From Gordionus sp. m RMFG-2023 (lineage: Eukaryota > Nematomorpha > Gordioida > Chordodea > Parachordodidae), in NCBI RefSeq assembly GCF_954871325.1, contig NC_088777.1, forward strand, positions 3,474,509-3,538,508: a DNA stretch of 64,000 bases. Direction: 5' to 3'. Positions 35,951-49,310 of the stretch are shown one piece after another; the first letter of the stretch is position 1, and every line of letters begins with the position of its first letter. Position numbers and translations under genes: made by a program. The notes below the pieces were generated by a model, which saw only the letters and a list, made by a program, of their open reading frames with translations, was not told where the DNA came from and did not search any database.

Positions 35951-37092
35951 CGAAATTTTGTTAATTTTTTGTCAAAAGTTTTAAAAGGGGAATTAAAAAT
36001 TATTTTCTCTATCTGTTCATTTTTGAGAATTTATTGGATTTGATCTAATAAAATTGTTATTTCTCATTATCAAATATAAACATAACTATTATCATTTTGG
36101 CATGGCAGTGATTTAACCTCTTACGCTGTTCCAGTGTCAGACCTTGACCTGAACCGCGTATTTGGTTTAAAAATTAAAAAGAAACTTATCAACTTCTCCG
36201 TAAAATATCTTTTAGATATTACCGAATGTAGTGCGTTTAATGTTTAATAAAATTAAGTATTTCTCACAATCTGCTTTTATAATTAGATTAACCTTGACCC
36301 ACATCAGGCCTTGCCATAAACGCTTGGTAATATATTTAGCCAACTTCTATTAATAATCCATTCATTGATATTTATTTATATATGTTTGCAATTTATATTT
36401 TTGCCAATTTCCATCAAATAAATTCAAATGTTTAAAATAAACGAATATGACAATTGTCCCTTTTCTATGTTACAACTTCACTAAAATTATAATTTATATT
36501 TACGATTAATATTTTTACCCATTTACTTTTTAAAAATTGTCACTTTTATAGTGTTCCCTAAAATTTTAATTTGACATTACAATTTATATTTTACCTATTT
36601 ACTTCAAAAAAAATTTAAAAAATAGCGATGACAATTGCCTCTCCACTAATAAGATTATATAGAGAGTCAAAAAATAATAATAAAAAGAAGCTTCGTTTAA
36701 CTCCACTACTAATATTAATATCAATTATAACATTTATTATTTATTATGTTAACCCTAGTCTACTTTAGTCAGCAAAATGACCTAGATATTTGGCCAGATA
36801 AAAAAAGATACCCAAATCTTAGATCATCTTTAAAAATACTTGTAGAAGAGTCAAAAAAACGACTATAATTGACTCAAAGTCAATAAAACGACACAAATTT
36901 TGGGTCGATGTTGAGTCATAGCCATAAATAGAATCTAAAATTTTCTTCAGTTCTATTTGAGTCGACCGGCTTAGTTGATTAACATAACTATTTATATAGG
37001 ACAACTTATTCAGGGTGATTTCTATCTATTCCTCATTTAGCAGCACACCTTACATTGCACATAAACAAATTCTATTTTGCATTTTTGACCAG

Positions 37093-40000
37093 ATGAATCA
37101 AAACAAAGAGAAATACCTATATACTGCCATAATTCTAAACAAGGAGACTGTAATATAATAGTGAACCTCGTGACCATTTACGAAATATAATTGGGGATTG
37201 AGAAATTTGGTGATGTCAATGATACAAATTGGACACAAGGAAAGAACAACAGGTCAATATATGTTTCAGTTAAGAAACGATATCTTTCCCCTCAAAACAT
37301 AAAGCTCATAATTAACAATGAAAATTCACATACACGTGTGAGATTAGTTCCACTCGGTAAAATTGATATATTCCATGTTGTATTTTTTATTTCATACTTA
37401 TCATTTGATACTCATTATTTTTTATATCATCATTATCTTCAATATAAAAATTGTATTGTCAACATAACTTTTGTTTAATATTTCTTAAAAATATTAAATA
37501 AGAATTGATTGTGGGAAATTGGGATCAAATAGTAAAAATATCCGGTCTACACCGTTATTGCTAATCAACATAAATATCCGACTTGGATATACGAGAATAA
37601 TGGAATGAAAAAGGAAATAAAAGGATATTGGATCAATGATTTAGCAATGTTAGATGTGAAAATCAATAATAAATCTATTGGCATATACTCGCTTAAAAGA
37701 CAAGAAACCTGAGGATAAATCTTATCAACTGTCAAAATGTAATGAATTATAAATTTTATTACGCTAAAAATATATGTTCCCAGAAGCCTTAATATAAGGT
37801 TTAAAAAAAATTAAACCAAATATATTAGCGGCTTTATTTTTTATATGGCTTATTAATTAAGTATTTTATTTCTAAATCTTAACTATAATATAAAATAAAA
37901 TGACTGCATCCGAAACATAATAAATATTATTGGCAAGCTAACCATAAAAATTTGATATTTGACTGAATGATTAACTCAAATTACTTCATAATTTTCAAAT
38001 TTTTAAATGATATGTTAAGAAAATATTAATCGATTACATAAGATTATAACTGAATGCTCAAAATATTCAAATAATTTATAATATATGTACAAAATCTCAC
38101 AAAAATTTGTTTTTAGTTCTAAGGCTATTGAGATAATCCGGATTAAATTATATATAATTGATAAAAACAGTAGAGTTTTACTAGGAATTATTTTATAATA
38201 AATCTATCAATAAAAATATAAATTAAATTTACAAAAAAAAATAATTTAATAAAAGTGGTTCAAACGTGTCAAAATATTGTATTCGTTAATTTGAACAATA
38301 GTTTGTTTTTAACTATTCTAAGTGTAAAGGCTAAATATTATTCTGTTTTATATTTTTTTTTTACAGTTATAAAATTCGAAAAACAAATAAAATATGGCAC
38401 ACCCTTCAATTTTACTTGGCCTGTGGCATCCCAGTATTTAGCCCTATATAATTAAAACTACTCACTTCAAGTCAGTTTTCAAGATACTGACGTCAAATTA
38501 ATTAATCTCTCAATAGAGGGTGATAATCTTGTCTTCAATTCAAATGGGAAAGTACCTGCTGGAAAATATAATGTAATTATTGAAGAGGTACTTATAGGAG
38601 AAATCAGGCTAAAAGTGATAGGTTATCAAATATATCCTTTTATTTTTCATTCCTAAATTTATGACAGTCATAAGTAAACTGACTGTAATAATATAATTTT
38701 TTGGATTAAATATTTTTTTTAACACAATCAATATAATTATATTTTTTAGGGGATATTGTGAATACTAAATTAAACGAGACTGTTGGGAATTATGAATTTG
38801 ATATAGACAAATATAATCTAAATACCACTACAGAATCGATTAGCGTCTATTATTTAAAAGATTATTCACTATATGAGGAAGTCGAGGGGAAACCAGTTAT
38901 AAATGGCAATAAATTGACTGTAGAAATAGATATAGCTATTAAACCGGGAGTGTACGAGATCACTACTTTTAAGCGACCGATTTTCAGAATTAATGCCATT
39001 AGCGAACGTATAAAATTTATAAATATTTATATACCGGAATAATTTAATAGATATCTAATAAAAATATTTTCTATAAATTAACATAATAACTTTTCTTATG
39101 TAATCTTAAGGTATTAAAATAATTTTTAATATATGGCACCCTTTTTTCCATCTTTCTTTAAACATCATTTTTCAGATGTTTTTTTTTAAATTACGAAATA
39201 TAATCTTGTTGATAATTATGGAATGATCAACATTCCTGTTTAATTGTTTTATTGTTTAAAAAAAATGTTTGTGGAAAAATATATATCTTAGATAATTATC
39301 ACGTGAAGAAGTACAGTGTTGAATTTACGTTAAAATTCCCTATCAATGTTCACAAAGAAAATATTAAAATAACTCCTTGGGCTAAATTAATTACTTATAA
39401 TGAACGATATGATGATATACATACTCAATACGAGGACATATATTTTGTTATCTTTCTTAATGAAAATTTCAAGGGAACATACCAAATATCATATGAAAAT
39501 TATAGGCATGATATTAACCTCTTTCATTCTATAGGTAATTATATTTATATAATATTTAAATTAATAATATTCTTGAAAAAACAGTAAAAATTAAATATAA
39601 ATTATTATCAATCATATACTATAATTTTAAAATTTTACATAAATAAAATTTTACATTATCATTTGATTTGGAGAGGGGAGGAGGGTAGGGGTAAACAATT
39701 CTTTTTTAAAAAAGTAAAAGGAATTAATATAATAAAAAATTAAACTTTTTTTTATGCTATATATAATCCTAATTTACTTTTCATGAGTGGAAGTTATTTT
39801 CCACAGAGAAAAAATTTAAGATTTTTAGAGGAGTGATAAAACTTTTAGGTATAACAATTTCGGTTTCCTCTGATTCTTTTCTATGTTGACGTTGCCTTGA
39901 CATTCATTTATCCCCCTACCTAATTTATTCTTCTTTTGTAATCCAGATAAACATTCACAGAAACGCTTAAAGCTTTTAACTATATTAATCGATATGTTTT

Positions 40001-40381
40001 TAACATTCACTATATTTCACACGTCAACATTCTCATCTATCACTATCAAACCTATAAATCTTAAGAATTTAAAATATATTAAGAGCATTAAATAAACACT
40101 AAAATTTAAATATATTTTATTAAACCGGTCAAGATAGAGAGACCATTTTTTATTCCATTTTAATATTTTAGTAACACCTTATAAATTAAAAATATATGAT
40201 ACAGGAGAAGATCGAAATTTAATTCTCGAAGAAGGCAGCAAGTATAATGAAACCTTTGTATTTAAAAATGGTAAAGATTCGAATGAAATATTTGTGTCAG
40301 GAATAGCGCGGCTTGAAGATGCTGGAAATAAATACGCTATATATGAATACGAATCCCAAACACTTATACTTACTGTTCGTA
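37093..40381 (+). pseudogene. Second copy of the orphan phase 1-1 gene, decaying
   Basis: Exons corresponding to the copy 1 gene: 37093-37356, 37533-37738, 38367-38621, 38750-39007, 39292-39534 and 40205-40381. Exons 1 and 3 keep length and splice sites but each has an in-frame stop (ATA TAA TTG; AAT TAA AAC). Exon 2 is 206 nt instead of 207 and shifts frame. Exons 4-6 are open and phase 1-1, with length changes that are multiples of three (258, 243 and 177 nt versus 291, 228 and 180). That pattern suggests the 3' half stayed under constraint longer, or that a shorter transcript using exons 4-6 still exists. No counterpart of the 7537-7790 exon was found. Confidence 0.8.
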
Positions 40382-41008
40382 GTAAGAATATAAATGATTT
40401 CACAAAATTTGGATATATAATGCATTTAAACAATAGTCTTTAAATTTCTATAATAACTTTGTGAACATTATCAATAACCTAATATAGTTAGTGAATATTT
40501 AGGTTTTTGTCAAAAATACAATTTATAAGAATGTAAAAATAAAATGGTTTTCAATCTAAATCTTATTAATTAGTGGTGTATTGCTTAAATATTTAGCAGG
40601 GACGCAACATCCTTTTACATATCAAAAAATATTATATATATATATATAATTAATTTTATAAATAAGAATAAATTATTAATTTATATTAAACTCACCATAA
40701 TACAACAGATATCTATGCAAATTTAGAAAAATAATTTCGTTTCTTTTTGAATTTTTTGAAAAGACTTCATTAGTACCTCTATAATTTCTCTATCATATTT
40801 TGATATAATTTACTCGATTAACTACCATGATCAAATTCATAAGATAAAAGCCCGTTTCACATATGGAAGTACAGCAGGATAAACTAAAGTATCATAGTTA
40901 AGGAAATAAATTTTTATTAGGAATATCTATGGATATATTCTCGAAGACCTGCAATTATTTCATATTCATTTTTAAATATTTGGTAGATTATTTTTATTTG
41001 CTTCGCTA

Positions 41009-43231
41009 TTAATGGTCTATCTATTTTTTAGGCCAATATTCATTTTGAATAAAGAATTATTGTTTTATTAAAATTTATTCAAGTCATTATACCCTCGTTT
41101 TTTATCACTATCTGTTGGATGAATTGCATTTTAAAGAAATTGCATATTGATCCATTCACTGAAATATTTTTAAATATTAATTGCTGAATAGAACGACATA
41201 TCTAAAAATTCAACTGCACAATATTTAAATTACTCTCAGCATGTTAAGTTGGTGACTTAATCTAAAACAAAATAGTTTATTGGCTAAAGAAGGCTGAGGA
41301 GCCTGATAAAAAATTTTTAATTAAGCATTTATCCAAAATAGATTTTGCCAATGGAAGAAAATATTGGACCTCTATTTGCTAACGAGACTTACATGATATT
41401 ATTTAACTAAAATCTTAATCGGGATTTTTTTAAAAAAATCTATCCAAATTAGACTTTTTAAAAGCACTAGTAGGGGGTACACATCTAGAGAGGGATAGGA
41501 TATAGGGGTAAGGTAAATTTATTGGGGGTTTTCAATTTGATTAGTGAAAATATATTGCTATAAATTTAATACTTATTATAATATACGTTGTTAATCGATT
41601 TGAGTGGATTTTAAAAAACGGTTAACTTAATATTTTAGCTAATAAAAAATATTGCTTAAGCATTGAGATTTTGCTAATGGATGTCCAAACATTTGTTCCA
41701 TCTACGATAAAATTCTGGCTTGCGTAATATTTTTGTTGATAAAATATTGAATTAGCATTAAAAAACGGTTTTAAACGAACCATTTAACAACTTAGACTTA
41801 AAGCCATTATTTTTAAATAAAAATTATTTCTGGATAATTTTCTGCTATACTTTTAACTGGAATTTAAAAGGTTTAGACATTCTATCAGCAATCTAATATT
41901 CATGTCAAACAGTACACTGCAATAATGCATTCATAGTAAATGAGGGGAATTAATTTGATTCATATTCTCATAAAACAATTCTTTCACAATCACAATTCGT
42001 TGATTTATTCTTTTTTTAAATATATGAATGGACAACCATTAAAATTATAAACTTATAGATAATGAAGGGCTTATATCACCGATGAAGGCATTGAAATATA
42101 TGGGAAGGGGGGGTGGTAGGTTCGGGAAGAGAGAAGGAGTAGTTTATAGGGTTTAAGAGGGGTTTGCTTCTAGTGAATATTCTGTCATACAATGCCAACA
42201 ACTAACAGCCTACCTATTAATTTTTATATTCCTATTAAAAAATATAAATTATTTTTTAATCTTGCCTTTAGTTTTATTAAAGGCCCAATCTAAAAGACGA
42301 GTAAATTCAATAAGTCTCGAGGCAAGATCTTTACTACAATGATATTTTTCTTTTAAAAATTCGATTTAGCTTGTTTAGAGTCGGCTCAAACCATGCCTTC
42401 ATTGGGTGCATTATACTGAATCTCACTCTATACTTTAAATAAAACGGAAGAGGCGACCTATAAAAATTCTTATGATTATAAATATTTTCAAAAAAAATTT
42501 GATGTTTTAATATGTCAAAAATGTCTGTTTTATAAATATTTTAATAAGTCGAGGGCTTCAATGCCATCTTGGAGTCGGCTACACTTAAATAAAGTAAAAG
42601 ATTTAAAACCCTGTCATTATTCTTAGATTGTTATTGAATTTTCCTCTCTAACCAGTATATCGTTTTTTGCTTTAATATTTAATATGACTGATATTTTCAA
42701 AAATGAAATATTTTTTTTATACTTGAAATTTCTTTTTTAACATCTCCATAAAAATTGTCAAAATAAGAATAATCAATATTTTTATTTCTGCTGATAATTA
42801 AAATAAAAATATTGAAAAATAAAACTTTTTGCATCTCTATCATAATAAAGAAGAAAAAAAATTGAATTAAACACTTTTGAAAAAAAAATATTTTGGCATC
42901 TCCTATTTGTAATTGGGGCTAAAAATCACAAAATGAATTGGCAGGATCGGGTGGGGGCTTAGCCAATTAGCTCCTCTTGACACCCCTGATGATAATAATT
43001 TTTCTTAATTTAAACAAAATTTTTACCAATCATAGGAGTGTTCAGTTAAATAATATTTTCTTCTCTTGTAAAAAAAAGATGAATTCTTATTGCGTTAAAT
43101 TCTTGTTATACGGTATGTAATAACTAATATCTTAACATTATTCACTATGAATTGATTCATTTATTACTTATATCCGAATTTTTAATTTAATACATAAAAT
43201 TTATATGGGGTTTTCATGTTTAAAAAAATAG
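41009..43231. other. Repeat-rich spacer; no gene seen
   Basis: 41480-42190 matches 60010-60530 (shared TAAATTTATTGGGGG and TTCTGGATAATTTTCTGCT) and has poly-G runs. 41588-41789 is a MITE. A degenerate further MITE piece lies at about 41330-41440. About 42930-42990 has a GGGGGCT/AGCTCC rim like a hAT-type element end. Confidence 0.5.
41588..41789. mobile_element. Foldback MITE family copy inserted in a repeat
   Basis: The left arm AAAAAACGGTTAACTTAATA and its inverse at the right (ATTGAATTAGCATTAAAAAAC) flank a core with GAGATTTTGCTAATGGATGT. The related repeat at 60010-60530 has no element at this position, giving an empty-site comparison. Confidence 0.8.
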
Positions 43232-46200
43232 AAAAGTTGTTTAGATATTACGATCCCAACATAATGAATCAAAAGATATTTTTGACGAAAATGGATGGGT
43301 CTGACACCTATTACTATTGGAAAATAATTAAGGCAGATAGAGATAATGCGCATGGTGTCAAGATCACAGAAATAAATAAATGTTTATTTTTAGAAAAGAA
43401 GACGATTAAAATTAAAATTCCAGATTTCAAAATCATTATTGTTCACTTAGCTCCTATCGGTAAATAAAATTTATATTCATACTCTACCCTTGAGAATATA
43501 CTAAAATATAGTCACACACGAGTTGTATCTTTTAATTATTTCTAAAAAAAAATCTTTGATATATTTTAGCAAGAGTTGTTAAACCTTACTTTTAAAAGTA
43601 ACGCGCTACTGCTAACTCTATTTGTCAAAAAAAATAGCACGCTACCTATCGCTACCAATCTTTTTAATAGCTTTGACTACTTTTAATAAAAAAAATTTAG
43701 AAATTTTGTTTATTTTTTAAAAATCAACACATGTAAATATTTAAATATAGTTAGTTATTTATTATAAAAAAATTTATATAAAAAGACTAAAATTAATATA
43801 ATAAAAATAACTATTTATGGTAATATATTTTTTTAATATTTATTTTGTAGCATTTTAATAATAAAATCATTTTTATGCTATCATCCAAAAGTCCATAGGA
43901 CAATCAGAAAGTATAAGTTTTGCCTAACTATATAATCTCTCAAAACTAACACCTAAGGGCAAGTATTTAATTTTATTAACATATTTTTAATATTGGAAAA
44001 ATTATCAAAATTACTATTCATTTTAGTATTTTTTGATTTAAAAAATGCTTCTAGGAAATATTTTATTATTTTAGTATCCTTATTTCAAAGAAATTATCAG
44101 TGGAAGTCTTTTTTGTGGTTCTAGTTATGACATCTTTGTAGATTATTCACTTTACCATCATTGCGTTTTAATCTTTAACATCATTGATTGATATCTTATA
44201 CATTAATGGCTGGCGACAAAAAATTATTATACCATGGTAAATGATAAATTATCGGCCTATGATATGGCTTAACTGTATCAATAAAATCGACAATGACTTT
44301 ATCAGCCAGTTTCTGAGAAACATATGCATGTGCAATTTTATTAATCAATTTAGTTTGAATTGAATTGGTGTCATTGGATATAGTCTCCCCTATACCAAAA
44401 TTATTAAAATGTTTTTCTATCTCAAAACGTTTATCATATATTCTTACAAAATAAAAATACTATTAGAATCTAAAAATCTAAGTGTTTTTGAGGTTATAGC
44501 TACTATATTTATTTAATGATATATTTTTAAACAAATAAACTTGTAGCCACATTTATTTTTAAGTATTAATTTGAAAATGGAAAATTTGTATTATTGTTAT
44601 CATGAATATTTTCTTTCAGAGTACTTTCCACTCCATTAATATTATCATTTTCTGATTCACTTACATCGATTTCGATATTCTTTTGCATTTTAAATAATAT
44701 AAACCAGATGATTTAGGTTTATAATACAAATTAAAAATATAAATTTCAATTTCAAAATAAATGCATTTTTATTGAATAATATTTAAGATATAAACAATTT
44801 TTAGATAAACTCACATTCTAATAAAAAAAATTACATAATAATTTGATAATAAGTTTATACTAATATGTAAATTTAGAAAAGTGTTTAAATATTGCATGTT
44901 TTAAATATATTTTTATAGTTAAAAATTAGAGTATTTAAGATCATTCTGCTATTTTTTCACTCAGTTTCCAATAATTCTCATAAAATTTTTATTTATTAAA
45001 CCATCAAAAAATTTTATATTTAGAATTAATTTAAGGTTAATTTAAATATTGTATAAAATATCTAAGCTTTTAGAAATTTGAGTGAAATAAAGAAAATGGA
45101 GGTTAGTGATGTCTATGAATGCTTTAACTAATAGAATGAATGACGAGTATAAAGAAAAAAACATTAATAACAAAACTTTATTCAATCTCCTTACGCTTAA
45201 TAGTGACTGAAAGAATTTACTTTGAAAATATTTAGTGCTTAATTGTATATTATTTTAATGTTTGGCTACAAAAAAAGGAAATAAAATAAAAAATTTCATA
45301 TGCCAATAATAGGAAATATTGAAGAACTAATATTTGTTTTTTACTAATTATCGAGTGTTTAACAGAACTTATTAATTTCTCAATCAATTTTAGATCCGCA
45401 AAAAAAAATGAAAACATAGAATTATAAATAAAATTGAAGCTTTTGGTAGCCCTAATTTCGAAATTTAAAAATAATTAGGATTTATTCGTGCATTTTATTG
45501 ATACATTACGTTTGTTTGGCAGATGGTTAATAGATAAAAAATTATTGCTAAAATAAGGCAGTTAACATCATCCCTAAAGAGTAGTTTTGTTACACGATTC
45601 GTTTAAAGCCGATTTTTTAAAAGGGCTGAGTCATAATTTTAGCCAGAAAAAAATTGCCTAAGCCTCGAGATTTCGATAATATATGTCTAGACCTTTGACC
45701 CTTCTATGAGCAAAATCTTCAAGCTTGCGTAATATTTTTTCTGGATCAAATATTGAGTTACCGTTAATCGACCTCAAAATGAGCCGTTTTACAATACTAT
45801 GCTAAAACTTGGAGAGCCCTATTGCTAAAGCTTAGGTCAACATAAATGCTTATCTTAACTAGGACCTTCTTTTTCCGAAAGAACGGTAAAAATTGTGCTA
45901 ATAACATTTTTTTTTCTATAATATTCATATTGAAAAGTTAATTAAATATTAAAATGTTTACATATTTTTTGCTTCTAAATATAAGTTTCTGTTAGAAAAT
46001 AAAACATACCCTAAATTATAAATAAAAAATATTAAAATTTGAGTATTTTAATGAAATGTATCCATAGTATTGTTTATTCGTATACCCAACCATATTTCCT
46101 TTCCCCCTTCTGTTTACCCCACCGACATAGAATAAACACGACATATAATAATTACATGATTGGGTAATTTAAAGTTTAAGAGATAATTGGATGTTTGACG

Positions 46201-46397
46201 TAGAAAATAAAAAATTTATTTATGATAAGAAAATATATATCAACAATTATACATAACCCTGTTTTTAGAGATTGTCGTTCTAGAAAACAAACAGAGGTCA
46301 GCACTTTTCTTAAAATCCCAAAAAAAGAGCTCAAAATATGAATGGATTATGCCCAACAAATCTAAACGAATCTTCGTTTGTATAAAGTATTTGAAAG
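43232..46397 (+). CDS. Possible third orphan gene with phase 1-1 exons (partial)
   Basis: Two exons are seen. 43232-43459 (228 nt) reads from KLFRYYDPNIMNQKIFLTKM to FKIIIVHLAPIG and stops at G/GTAAAT, like exon 1 of the 2330 gene (SSTHVGLVPLG then GTAAAA). 46269-46397 (129 nt) has acceptor TTTTTAG, reading VVLENKQRSALFLKSQKKSS, and ends G/GTAGAA. Both are phase 1-1. No start, stop or further exons were found, and the intron between them holds a hAT relic and a MITE. That the two exons belong together is an inference from phase and orientation. Confidence 0.4.
43565..44690 (-). mobile_element. Decayed hAT transposon
   Basis: On the minus strand a start near 44684 gives MQKNIEIDVSESENDN. Further on (about 44430-44220) the frame reads KLINKIAHAYVSQKLADKVI and then TVKPYHRP, in the style of the N-terminal region of hAT transposases. 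The other end at about 43571 has the hAT-like rim AGTTGTTAAACC followed by AAAGTAACGCGCTACTGCTA. Several frame breaks are present. The transposase-start terminus and a target duplication were not found. Confidence 0.5.
45595..45795. mobile_element. Foldback MITE family, best-preserved copy
   Basis: Both arms are present: AAAGGGCTGAGTCATAATTT / GCCAG at the left and CTGGATCAAATATTGAGTTA at the right, with outer words GATTCGTTTAAAGCCGATT and AATGAGCCGTTTTACAATAC also inverted. The inner arms hold GCCTAAGCCTCGAGATTT and its inverse AAAATCTTCAAGCTTGCG. Confidence 0.8.
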
Positions 46398-47370
46398 GTA
46401 GAATGATAACTAAACAAAAATTATTGGAGCTGTTATTAATATTTTTTTATCACTTAGAGATATAAAGACTAATTCTGAATCGATAAAGAAAATTGGTTAG
46501 TAAACGAAATGCCGGGGGATAATTAGATAAAGCAATACACCATAATATTGAGGACAGTGATAGCCCAGTGTCTTACTATTGGGTATTTTATTTTAGAGGG
46601 TGTAACATGAACATAAATCAAGTTAGTTAATATATGGTAGTTGTACTAATATATACCTATTTCACGGAACGTTCTGTTTCCTAAAAGTAACAAGAAATTT
46701 TTACTATGAAATTCCATTAAATTAATTTAAAAAAATATGTGCAAGAGAAAATTAAATAATCATATAATATGTTAATAAGTCAAATAAATAGTATATTTAT
46801 TGGCTATTGGTAGAATCTAAAATCGCTTAAAGATATTACTTTTTTTTCATCTTTAATTCTTATTTACTACTATTATTTTTTATTTTTATATTATTCATAT
46901 GTTTAAATCTAAAAGTAGTCAAGATTGCTATCCACACCTCTTCTCTCCCGGTAAAAGATTTTTATTTAGGTATGCTAATGTCATGTTTTCTAATATGTTT
47001 TATTTATCCTAAATAAAAATGTATATAATATACAGCTGAAATAATAAACAATTTATTTTTATAGTTTTTTTGTATCACTATATTAACAATTTTATTAATA
47101 GGTAATAAATTACTTTTTATATTATAGACAAAATTGGATTCGAATAATGATGTAATAAGGTGCCAAGTCAACATATAGCAATATGTTAAACAACGAATAA
47201 ATTTTTTTTTTTAAATGCAATAAGACTCATTTTAATATATATTAGCAGATGATATCATGCAGCCGCTGATTATTATATGTCATTTACATACACATATGTT
47301 ATAGTTATTATCCATCCCAAATGGCGTAGATTTTCCGGTTCATTTTTTGGAAGAATATAACTTAACAAAT
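46398..47370. other. No gene seen
   Basis: AT-rich. It holds a solitary MITE-type end (TATTATATGTCATTT near 47270) related to the element at 25061. Confidence 0.4.
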
Positions 47371-48225
47371 CAGGGATCCAAACCGAAACGAATATCGGTT
47401 CGGGTTCAAGTTCGGATAAAAATAACGGTTCAAGGTTCAGGTTCGATTCATAAAAATTAAAATATCGGTTTGGTTCGAATCTCTAAAAACCGGTTTGAAC
47501 ACTTTTATATTCAAACCTACATTCGAATTATGTATAGGAAAAATATTTTTTTATTTTATCATTTAAAAAACACATATATAAAAACTTCATTTTTATTAAT
47601 TGCACATTATAAAATAATATTTAATTTATAAATATAAAATAAAATAAAAATATATATCAATGATTTATTTTAATATGAACAATATTTTCTTTTTTTATAC
47701 TTAAATTTTTTTTATTAAGCCGCACAATTAATATATTTTCAAAATTCGTCTCACTCAAATTACATCTATAAGGAGATAGCATAAATTTAATTGTTGAAAC
47801 ATCTTTCGACACTAACTTGGGTAGCCGGCACTGCCAATATGATATCAGATTTGATGTGTCATTTATAATAATATTTTGGATTAAATATTTCTTAAGCATT
47901 AAAATTTATAAGCTTAAAATATTTAAAAAATGTTGTAAAATGACAATATACTAAAATTTATAAAAATTATGACCTACACTTATCAATCAAATGTGATTGA
48001 TGATAATCTTTAAAATAATTCGAATAATAATTGAAATCTAATAATAACTTACATATTATTTTATAAGCATAAAATTATGAGACTCGAACCGGTTCAGAGG
48101 CATTTTAGCGATTCGGTTCTAGTTCGGCTGGAATTTTTTAGCGGTTTAGGTTCGGTTCATGTTCGCTAAAAAATACCGGTTTTTAGCGGTTTAACGGTTC
48201 GGTTCAGGTTTGGTTTGGATCCCTG
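47371..48225 (-). mobile_element. Deletion-derivative hAT transposon (855 bp) with 8-bp target duplication
   Basis: Ends CAGGGATCCAAACCGAAAC and the inverse GGTTTGGATCCCTG are flanked by identical TAACAAAT (47363-47370 and 48226-48233). Sub-terminal CGGTTCGGTT words repeat on both sides. The interior on the minus strand (47899-47657) reads DTSNLISYWQCRLPKLVSKD and FENILIVRLNKKNL, the beginning and end of the hAT dimerisation domain. The conserved SER/ERxFS segment between them and the rest of the transposase are missing, so it depends on a partner. Confidence 0.95.
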
Positions 48226-48929
48226 TAACAAATGAAATGGAATTATGATGTCTATGGATTCAAATATTCTTAACTCACTCTTTATCATGAAAATTGTTAT
48301 TCAAGACTCAAAAAGAGATAAGATTTATATTTCTTTATAATAATAATTAATAAATCTCACTATTACAATATCGGAAAGGGTAAGTTCCACTCATTTAGTT
48401 AACCTACAACTGGGTACAAGGTTTGTTGGTATCCTTGAGAAAAAAAATCGGCATTATTTTATGAAGTACACCCAAATATCTACTTAAGAACAGAAAAATC
48501 CCTGGATTCGAAAAATTCGCCGAGTCCACAAAAGCTTTTCAAAACTAACGAACGATATTTTTGTAAATATTATAAACATATGTTGTAGTAGCAATCCAAA
48601 CAAAAAATTGTTAGATTTGTTCCATCTGAGGTCTAATATAACTCGAATAACATTAAATTATACATGATTGTATTATAACATTAATATAAAATTATATTAA
48701 CTTTATCAAATCCTTAAGGCCATTTTATCATCAATATGATTATAATATTTTAAAAAGAGATAGATATATATTCTTTTGATTGGACAAAAATAGTTTTTTA
48801 TTTATTATTTGAAATATGTGCAATTATGTATTAAGAGGAATATGTGCAATTATATATAAAGAGGAATATGCTCCTAACTTTTATTAAATAAAGATAATTC
48901 TCTCTAATATCATTTATATGAATAGTTAA
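48226..48929. other. No gene seen; one open stretch
   Basis: About 48490-48670 has an open reading (KNPWIRKIRRVHKSFSKL) following AACTTAAG. No family is recognised. It could be an exon or relic. Confidence 0.3.
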
Positions 48930-49310
48930 ATTTTTTCGGGACTCTTAATTCCAGCCCTCTCTACATTTTTGCCATTTTGTCTTGCGTTATTAAGCTTCAC
49001 AAATTTTCAACAACCACAATTCTATTTTCATATTTAAATAATCTCTTCCATTTTTACCTCCCACTTCTAATCTGACTATTCCATTGTTATTCCGTCTTAC
49101 TCTTCTTTCAACATGACTAATCTAAAGTAATCTACTTTACTGCATATTAGACTAAATTAAAATCATCATCAACGTTTAACTAATGATTTCATTCCTCGTG
49201 AGTTCTTTTATAGATTTATCTTGCATCCATTTGATCATTCTCATCTCTGTTACGCCTATTATTTCTTCCTCTACTTATCTCGTAGAACTATATGCAAAAA
49301 ACACTGAAGT
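48930..49310 (-). mobile_element. LINE 3'-end relic
   Basis: The minus strand reads GVTEMRMIKWMQDKSIKELT and RNEIIS, then after breaks HVERR. This is the same C-terminal block as MRMLRMIPGVTRKDK / GHTMRRP of the RTE element at 34507. Only this segment remains. Confidence 0.6.

Larger units (their letters stand above)
33487..41008. repeat. Segmental duplication, copy 2
   Basis: Collinear with 1-6435, with the same exon order. Relative to copy 1 it lacks about 230 bp near 33808 and carries a LINE (34507-35950) in place of about 150 bp of copy 1 sequence. Exons are more alike than introns. The homology ends near 41008 in GGTAGATTATTTTTATTTGC. Confidence 0.9.

Noticed and set aside
47455-47490. 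tRNA B-box-like GGTTCGAATC
   Set aside because: It is part of the sub-terminal GGTTCG repeats of the hAT element; no cloverleaf can be drawn around it.
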